Shown here one piece after another: positions 59,275 through 64,000 of a stretch of 64,000 bases of DNA. Position numbers and translations under genes: made by a program. The first letter of the stretch is position 1. The number at the start of each line of letters is the position of its first letter. The notes below the pieces were generated by a model. That model searched no databases, had not been told where the DNA came from, and was given only the letters and a program-made list of their open reading frames with translations. Source of the DNA: Olsenella sp. kh2p3 (GTDB lineage: Bacteria > Actinomycetota > Coriobacteriia > Coriobacteriales > Atopobiaceae); NCBI GenBank assembly GCA_900119625.1, contig FPKD01000001.1:434001-498000 (forward strand), written 5' to 3'.

Positions 59275-59835
59275 CTACTCCGCCTTGAACGGGAAGTGGA
59301 AGGCGTCGAGAAGCGCCTTGCCCTCCTCGTCGGTGGGAGCGGTGGTCACGATGGTAATGTCCATGCCGCGCGTGCGGTCGATCTTGTCGAAGTCAATCTC
59401 GGGGAAGATCAGCTGCTCGGTGACGCCCATGGAGTAGTTGCCGCGGCCGTCGAAGCTCTTGGGAGAGAGGCCACGGAAGTCGCGGATACGCGGGATAGCG
59501 ACGGCGATGAGGCGGTCGAGGAACTCCCACATGCGGTCGCCGCGAAGGGTGACCTTGGCGCCAATGGCCTGGCCGGCGCGCAGGTGGAAGGTTGCGATGG
59601 ACTTGCGGGCGTGCGTGACGAGCGGCTGCTGGCCGGTGATGGCACGCAGGTCGGCAACAGCGCCGTCGATTGCCTTGGAGTCGGTTGCGGCCTCGCCAAC
59701 GCCCATGTTCACGACGATCTTCTCAAAGCGAGGGATCTGCATGACGTTGCCGTAGTTGAACTGCTTCTGCAGCTCGTCGCGGACCTCGTCGTAGTACTTC
59801 TGCTTGAGGCGGGGCACGTACTTCTCTTCTGCCAT
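59275..59835 (-). CDS. rplE: 50S ribosomal protein L5
   Basis: Binds 5S rRNA and contacts the small subunit. The 186-residue protein has [60 protein letters not shown] and [23 protein letters not shown] 59835 lies five bases after AAGGAG. Here rplE does not follow rplX directly: two unrelated genes and a terminator intervene, so this half of the spc cluster probably has its own promoter in 59836-60044. Confidence 0.97.
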   Translation of the reverse strand: MAEEKYVPRLKQKYYDEVRDELQKQFNYGNVMQIPRFEKIVVNMGVGEAATDSKAIDGAVADLRAITGQQPLVTHARKSIATFHLRAGQAIGAKVTLRGDRMWEFLDRLIAVAIPRIRDFRGLSPKSFDGRGNYSMGVTEQLIFPEIDFDKIDRTRGMDITIVTTAPTDEEGKALLDAFHFPFKAE

Positions 59836-59863
59836 GTTCACTCCTTAGATCTTGGTGGTTTAC

Positions 59864-59907
59864 GTGCGGGGTTTCTTTCTCGCACCCCCTGGGCTGGCAT
59901 TCCCAGG
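59864..59907 (-). other. Structured leader upstream of rplE
   Basis: Two hairpins on the minus-strand transcript: CCTGGG/CCCAGG with an eight-base loop (59888-59907) and GTGCG/CGCAC with a 12-base loop (59864-59885). They lie 30-70 bases before the rplE ATG. In other bacteria r-protein leaders fold in this way for feedback control; which protein would bind here is unknown. Confidence 0.4.
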
Positions 59908-60044
59908 AGCCATTTCCTACACCGCGAGACAGCATAATCCCTGCCTAGCGACGCAAGGTCAAATAATAGTGTTTCCTGCTTTTTTGTGCCAGCCCTCTTG
60001 TTGGTCGCTTTTGCAGGCGAGAAATTCTCCTCAGTATCAACACG

Positions 60045-60076
60045 AGAAGCCCCCTCTCGACTGGGCGAGAAGGGGC
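60045..60076 (-). terminator. Intrinsic terminator after the inserted zinc-ribbon gene
   Basis: On the minus strand arms GCCCCTTCTCG and CGAGAGGGGGC (one G-T pair) with a six-base loop are followed by TTCTCGTGTT. It lies about 30 bases past the stop of the gene at 60107 and ahead of the rplE leader. Confidence 0.65.
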
Positions 60077-60106
60077 CTGCCTAGCAGATGATCCGCGCAA
60101 TTGCGC

Positions 60107-60814
60107 CTAGCCGAGCCTCTTGCCGCACTCGGGGCAGAAGTGGGAACCCGGCTGTATTGCCGTTCCGCACTCCGGGCAGAAGGACGGAGCGCTGGGCGCA
60201 GGCCCACTCTCTGCGGGCGGCTCTGGCGCAGGGGACTCCGGATTGGGCGCCTCGGGCGCTGGCGTTTCAGAAGCGGGTACCTCCACAGCCGGCTCTGCGG
60301 GCGCGACGGGCTGTGCTGGAGGCACCGGCGCAGGACCAGAAGGAGGCAGCTGGGTAGCGGGACGGTTGCTCAGAATGCCCTTGATGTCTGTAGTGTTGCG
60401 CGTGATGATGACGCTCAGCATCACCGACTCAAACGTAACACGCTCGATGAGTTCGGTAATGAGGCAGAGAATCGCGCACATAATGAGCGAGACAAGAAAC
60501 GCAGCGATTCCGTTAGCCAGACTTGCAAGGACAATCGCCAGGAAGAAGAAGGCGGTGAAGATGGCGCAGAAGAGATAGAGCGCCTTCAGAATCTTGTCGA
60601 TGACAAGCTTGTCAAAGCGAAAGAACGGCCCCCAGGTGCTGCTGTCCTTGAGGCTGAAATGCTGCTGGTCACCATCGTCCACGTACTTGCGATATCCCGC
60701 GACAGCCAGGACTATTGCTGCGATGAACGCAATGACGAGCAGGGTGACGAAGATGCCTGCCGAGGCGCCAATGCCAAAGGCAGGTGTGTTGTAGCCATAT
60801 CCGTATCCGTACAT
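60107..60814 (-). CDS. Membrane protein with C-terminal zinc ribbon, inserted in the spc cluster
   Basis: A 235-residue protein. Residues 1-12 are Gly/Tyr-rich (MYGYGYGYNTPAFG); hydrophobic segments lie at about 20-40, 78-100 and 104-128. A Pro/Glu/Ala linker (about 155-205) leads to a C4 ribbon at the C-terminus (FCPECGTAIQPGSHFCPECG). The middle (WGPFFRFDKLVIDKILKALY) resembles DUF4282-type membrane domains. AAGGGAGCACC precedes ATG 60814. The ribbon style matches the 26-36 kb array, but the order is reversed. It sits where rplX should run into rplE. Function unknown. Confidence 0.78.
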   Translation of the reverse strand: MYGYGYGYNTPAFGIGASAGIFVTLLVIAFIAAIVLAVAGYRKYVDDGDQQHFSLKDSSTWGPFFRFDKLVIDKILKALYLFCAIFTAFFFLAIVLASLANGIAAFLVSLIMCAILCLITELIERVTFESVMLSVIITRNTTDIKGILSNRPATQLPPSGPAPVPPAQPVAPAEPAVEVPASETPAPEAPNPESPAPEPPAESGPAPSAPSFCPECGTAIQPGSHFCPECGKRLG

Positions 60815-60927
60815 GGTGCTCCCTTCAGTTGATCGGGCGCATGACGCCCGATATCTGCGCACCCCGTGAAGAGGTGGGGCACGGGTCCCCCTTGGGGTGT
60901 ACCCATACTAGTACAGGAAATGAGCGT

Positions 60928-61926
60928 CTAGCCGCGAACGAGGTTCCTGAGACCCTCTCCCCTAGCAAAGCGACCAAGGTTATCCGTCGCAAGGGAAACA
61001 ACGCGCTCGAGGGTTGAGTGAAGATGCCAGAAGCCCGCGACGTGGGGAGTAATTATGAGGTTGGGCGTATCCCACAGTTGATCATTGGCAGGAAGCGGCT
61101 CGGGCATCGTGACGTCTAACGCCGCTCCCGCAAGCCTCCCCTCCTCCAGTGCAGCACGCAGAGCCGTCTGATCAATGAGGTCGCCGCGTCCGGCATTCAC
61201 CAGGTACGCGCCCGGTTTCATGCTGGCGAGAAATCCAGCGCTCACAAGGCCACGCGTCTCAGCTGAGCTGGGGAGGAAGCTGGCGACGACGTCTGCCTTT
61301 GGCAGCTCCTGCGAAAGATCTCCCATGCTCGCCACTCGCTCGAAGGCTTTCGCATACTCAGGTGTTAGGTTGCTCGACACGTGCCGTCTCATGCCTACGC
61401 ATGCGGCTCCAACTGCCGAGCAGAGGCGGGCGAAGCAGAGGCCGATATCCCCCGCGCCAAGAACCAGGACTCGTGCGCCAGCCAGGGTCGAAACCATCCC
61501 CTCGTCCGACCATGCGTGGGCACGTTGGTCGTCCCGGTAAGCAGGCAGACGCTTCATGAGCGAGAGGAGCATGGCAAAAGAGTGCTCGGCGACGGCCGGA
61601 CCATAGGCTCCAGTGCCGTTTGTCACGATGGTCGAAGGGGCGAGCACGCCAGGCGCGAGGTATGCCTCATACCCAGCCGAGCCAAGCTGAATCCACTGGA
61701 GGCGTGGCGATGCCTCGATGAGCGCCGGCGCCACGTTGCCGAGAATAACGTCCGCCTGGGACACCCGCTCTCGGTAGATGTCGAGCTTTGGGGTCCTGGG
61801 GAGACGGCTCGTGTCACCTACCGGTGCCGCAAAGTCAAATGTCGCCGATGGCATTGTCGCCATCATCGCAGCAGCCTGTTCCTCTGTTACAGGAATCTTT
61901 ACCAGCACGTTCTCTACAGATGACAT
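60928..61926 (-). CDS. D-2-hydroxyacid dehydrogenase family protein
   Basis: An NAD(P)-dependent oxidoreductase of 332 residues. The Rossmann motif VLGAGDIGLCFARL lies near residue 155. The catalytic Arg is in VNAGRGDLID, the Glu in MPEPLPANDQ and the His in ITPHVAGFWH. Substrate cannot be told; phosphoglycerate, glyoxylate and related 2-hydroxyacids are used by the family. It is separated from rplX by a terminator and followed by the zinc-ribbon protein gene. Both interrupt the ribosomal cluster. Confidence 0.87.
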   Translation of the reverse strand: MSSVENVLVKIPVTEEQAAAMMATMPSATFDFAAPVGDTSRLPRTPKLDIYRERVSQADVILGNVAPALIEASPRLQWIQLGSAGYEAYLAPGVLAPSTIVTNGTGAYGPAVAEHSFAMLLSLMKRLPAYRDDQRAHAWSDEGMVSTLAGARVLVLGAGDIGLCFARLCSAVGAACVGMRRHVSSNLTPEYAKAFERVASMGDLSQELPKADVVASFLPSSAETRGLVSAGFLASMKPGAYLVNAGRGDLIDQTALRAALEEGRLAGAALDVTMPEPLPANDQLWDTPNLIITPHVAGFWHLHSTLERVVSLATDNLGRFARGEGLRNLVRG

Positions 61927-61967
61927 GGGGTCTCCCCAATTCCTCGCTTGCGGGCGAATACAAACGA

Positions 61968-62001
61968 ACCCGGCCGTCGCAAGCGCGACAGCCGGGTTCG
62001 A
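61968..62001 (-). terminator. Intrinsic terminator after rplX
   Basis: On the minus strand perfect nine-base arms GAACCCGGC and GCCGGGTTC with a 16-base loop are followed by GTTTGTATT. It closes the S10-side ribosomal transcript. Confidence 0.75.
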
Positions 62002-62028
62002 GACTAGTGCATGTCCTAGCGCAATGGC

Positions 62029-62346
62029 TTAGAACTTCGCGCCGCACTTCTTGCAGACGCGAACCCTGCGACCATTGTCATCGACGTCATGACCAACGCG
62101 CGTGCGCTTGCCGCAGACGGGGCAAACGAGCATGACGTTAGAGACGTGGATGGGAGCGGGCTTCTCGATGATACCGCCCTGCTGGTTCATGGCGTTAGGC
62201 TTGGTGTGGCGCTTCACAATCGCAGCGCCATCGACAATGACCTTGGAATCCTTCGGCATGGCACGCAGAACCTCTCCCTGCTTGCCCTTGTCCTTGCCGG
62301 TGATGACCTCGACCTTGTCGCCCTTCCTCACGTTCATCTTAGGCAT
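62029..62346 (-). CDS. rplX: 50S ribosomal protein L24
   Basis: An assembly initiator of the large subunit. The 105-residue protein has [20 protein letters not shown] and [20 protein letters not shown]. The C-terminal half carries two CxxC pairs (CPVC and CKKC), a zinc ribbon also found on other bacterial L24 proteins. Normally rplE follows at once; here it is 2.2 kb away. Confidence 0.97.
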   Translation of the reverse strand: MPKMNVRKGDKVEVITGKDKGKQGEVLRAMPKDSKVIVDGAAIVKRHTKPNAMNQQGGIIEKPAPIHVSNVMLVCPVCGKRTRVGHDVDDNGRRVRVCKKCGAKF

Positions 62347-62360
62347 GTGTCCAGGCCTCC

Positions 62361-62729
62361 TTACAGCGTCTCGGGTGCGAGCGAGACGATCTTCATGTAC
62401 TTGCGATCGCGCAGCTCGCGGGCGACGGGCCCGAAGATACGCGTGCCCTTGGGCTCGCCCTCCTTGTCGACCAGGACGCAGGCGTTCTGGTCGAAGCGGA
62501 TGTAGCTGCCGTCCTTGCGGCGGGCCTCCTTCTTGGTGCGCACGATGACGCAGCGCACGATGTCGCCCTTCTTGACGCCGGAACCGGGAGTTGCCTCCTG
62601 GACCGCGCCGATGATGACGTCACCGAGGCCAGCGTAGCGGCGCTTGGAGCCACCGAGGACCTTGACGCACTTGACGCGCCTGGCGCCGCTGTTGTCAGCG
62701 ACGTTGAGCATGGTCTCCATCTGAATCAT
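62361..62729 (-). CDS. rplN: 50S ribosomal protein L14
   Basis: Subunit-interface protein. The 122-residue sequence has [40 protein letters not shown] and [30 protein letters not shown] precedes the ATG. Confidence 0.98.
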   Translation of the reverse strand: MIQMETMLNVADNSGARRVKCVKVLGGSKRRYAGLGDVIIGAVQEATPGSGVKKGDIVRCVIVRTKKEARRKDGSYIRFDQNACVLVDKEGEPKGTRIFGPVARELRDRKYMKIVSLAPETL

Positions 62730-62810
62730 GTGATGTTCCTCCGAACCTATATCCCACCAGAGGTGCGCCCACGCGAGCGGCGCACATGGGGAATCCTGGG
62801 TGTTCGCTAC

Positions 62811-63077
62811 TTACTTGGCCTTCTCGACAATCTCGACGACGCGCCAACGCTTGGTCTTGGACAGCGGGCGGGTCTCCATGACCTTCACCGTGTCGCCCAG
62901 GCCACACTCGTTATTCTCGTCGTGGCAGTGGAGCTTCTTGGAGATGGTCATCATCTTGCCGTACTTGGGGTGGTGCTTGCGGTAGCTGATCTTCACCGTC
63001 ACAGTCTTGTCGCCGGAGAGCGAGACGACGGTTCCGGTGCGAACCTTACGCGCGTTCCTGCTTTCGGTCTCTGCCAT
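62811..63077 (-). CDS. rpsQ: 30S ribosomal protein S17
   Basis: A primary 16S binder. The 88-residue protein has [40 protein letters not shown] and [20 protein letters not shown]. The gap to rplN (81 bases) holds nothing notable. Confidence 0.98.
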   Translation of the reverse strand: MAETESRNARKVRTGTVVSLSGDKTVTVKISYRKHHPKYGKMMTISKKLHCHDENNECGLGDTVKVMETRPLSKTKRWRVVEIVEKAK

Positions 63078-63094
63078 GTCTTATCTCTCTCCTG

Positions 63095-63310
63095 CTACTT
63101 CTGTGCAGCGGACTTCTCCGCGGCGATCTGACGGGCGCGAATCTCGGTCTGGACGCGAGCGATGTCGCGCTTCACGAGCTTGACGCGAGCGGTGTTGTCC
63201 AGCTGGCTGGTGGCCATCTGAAAACGGAGGTTGAAGAGCTCGGCCCTGCTGTCGTCCAGCTTCTTGGCAAGCTCCTCGTCCGAGAGGGCCTGGATGTCCT
63301 TGTACTTCAT
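63095..63310 (-). CDS. rpmC: 50S ribosomal protein L29
   Basis: Exit-tunnel protein of 71 residues: MKYKDIQALSDEELAKKLDD, SRAELFNLRFQMATSQLDNT, ARVKLVKRDIARVQTEIRAR. GGGGAGGAATAGTCACC precedes ATG 63310, five bases after the rplP stop region. Confidence 0.97.
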   Translation of the reverse strand: MKYKDIQALSDEELAKKLDDSRAELFNLRFQMATSQLDNTARVKLVKRDIARVQTEIRARQIAAEKSAAQK

Positions 63311-63315
63311 GGTGA

Positions 63316-63741
63316 CTATTCCTCCCCGTCCTGGTCGGCGCGGGTGACGATCTTGGTCTTGATGGGCAGCTTGTGCTGGGCGAGACGCAGGGCCTCCTTG
63401 GCGGTAGCCTCGTCGACACCAGCGATCTCGAACATGATGCGGCCCGGCTTCACGACGGCCACCCACTCCTCGGGGTTGCCCTTGCCGGAACCCATGCGGG
63501 TCTCTGCCGGCTTCTTGGTGATGGGCTTGTCCGGGAAGATGGTGATCCAGATCTTGCCGCCACGCTTCATCTCACGGGTGATGGCGACACGAGCGGCCTC
63601 GATCTGGCGGTTGGTGATCCAGTGAGCCTCCTCGGCCCTCAGGCCGTAGTCGCCAAAGTAGAGCTTAGTGTTGCCCTTGGCGTGGCCCTTCATGGAACCG
63701 CGCTGGACCTTGCGGTGAAGAACGCGCTTAGGTGCGAGCAT
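63316..63741 (-). CDS. rplP: 50S ribosomal protein L16
   Basis: Organises the A-site region of the large subunit. The 141-residue protein has [40 protein letters not shown] and [20 protein letters not shown]. Its ATG overlaps the rpsC stop by one base (TAATG). Confidence 0.98.
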   Translation of the reverse strand: MLAPKRVLHRKVQRGSMKGHAKGNTKLYFGDYGLRAEEAHWITNRQIEAARVAITREMKRGGKIWITIFPDKPITKKPAETRMGSGKGNPEEWVAVVKPGRIMFEIAGVDEATAKEALRLAQHKLPIKTKIVTRADQDGEE

Positions 63742-64000
63742 TAACGGCTCCTCCTCTCATTGCGGGCGCGACGGGGACGAGAAGAGCCCTCGAGAGCCGG
63801 CGTGGGCTTGGGCTGGCCAGGCAGCTTCTCGCCCTGATAGATCCAAACCTTGATGCCGCAAGCACCCATGGTGGTGCGGGCGGTTGAGGTGCCGTAGTCG
63901 ATGACGGCACGCAGGGTGTGCAGAGGCACGCGGCCCTCGCGGTACCACTCGCGACGGCCCATCTCGGCGCCGTTCAGGCGGCCGGAGCACTGGATACGGA
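63741..64000 (-). CDS. rpsC: 30S ribosomal protein S3, C-terminal part (partial)
   Basis: The gene runs off the right edge of the window. The visible 86 residues read [40 protein letters not shown] and [16 protein letters not shown], the conserved C-terminal domain of S3, then a short basic tail. S3 lies at the mRNA entry and has helicase-like activity there. The stop TAA overlaps the rplP start by one base. Confidence 0.97.
   Translation of the reverse strand, partial: RIQCSGRLNGAEMGRREWYREGRVPLHTLRAVIDYGTSTARTTMGACGIKVWIYQGEKLPGQPKPTPALEGSSRPRRARNERRSR

Overview
The window looks like chromosome from a high-GC member of the Coriobacteriia (Olsenella/Atopobium/Collinsella-like Actinobacteria). 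The evidence is a GC-rich codon bias, an actinobacterial order of ribosomal genes (rplO-secY-adk-map-infA-rpmJ-rpsM-rpsK-rpsD-rpoA-rplQ-truA), an NfnAB pair typical of anaerobes, and many zinc-ribbon membrane proteins of a style common in that class. The taxon is inferred from style only; no search was possible.

Layout. 1-1.2 kb: the 3' end of a YolD-like gene and a decayed second copy of that 3' end, flanking a small toxin-antitoxin-like pair. 1.3-4.4 kb (+): galE, a polyprenyl synthase and a peptidoglycan-binding protein. 4.4-14.1 kb: a maltodextrin/glycogen block on the minus strand (solute-binding lipoprotein, two permeases, ATPase, malQ, glgP) with a divergent GntR/UTRA regulator. 14.4-17.7 kb (-): YdjM-like membrane protein, HAD phosphatase and an alpha-glucoside-type PTS EIICB. 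17.8-24.5 kb (+): tRNA-Gln, prs, a ClC-type channel, glmU, cytoplasmic alpha-amylase and L-asparaginase, then an MFS exporter (-).

26.0-36.1 kb (-): an array of zinc-ribbon proteins. Most carry an N-terminal cytoplasmic C4 ribbon, a low-complexity linker, a membrane helix and a different outer domain (PASTA plus C-type lectin, beta-propeller, lipocalin/PsbP-like or unknown). A membrane-anchored GH3 hydrolase and a frameshifted ribbon gene sit among them. Divergently at 36.2-38.4 kb (+) are an FHA protein and an overlapping soluble Ser/Thr kinase. I consider this locus, together with the symmetric repeat array at 41.9-42.2 kb, the best candidate for something undescribed.

38.5-41.5 kb (+): pth and the nfnAB electron-bifurcating transhydrogenase. 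41.5-42.3 kb has no gene but holds a terminator, an inverted-repeat element and a 250-bp palindromic array. Next come a barnase-like lipoprotein and barstar, three family 2 glycosyltransferases, an LCP-like envelope protein, a putative heavy-metal/manganese exporter and truA. 50.1-64.0 kb (-): the alpha/spc/S10 ribosomal block from rplQ back to a partial rpsC. It is interrupted between rplE and rplX by a zinc-ribbon membrane protein and a D-2-hydroxyacid dehydrogenase, and is cut by several intrinsic-terminator-like hairpins.

Functionally the window couples alpha-glucan uptake and breakdown (ABC importer, MalQ, GlgP, alpha-amylase, PTS, GalE) with envelope building (GlmU, polyprenyl synthase, glycosyltransferases, LCP-like protein) and a probable phospho-signalling envelope system. 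Four of the five convergent gene junctions with a spacer (not the overlapping barstar junction) carry an inverted-repeat element.
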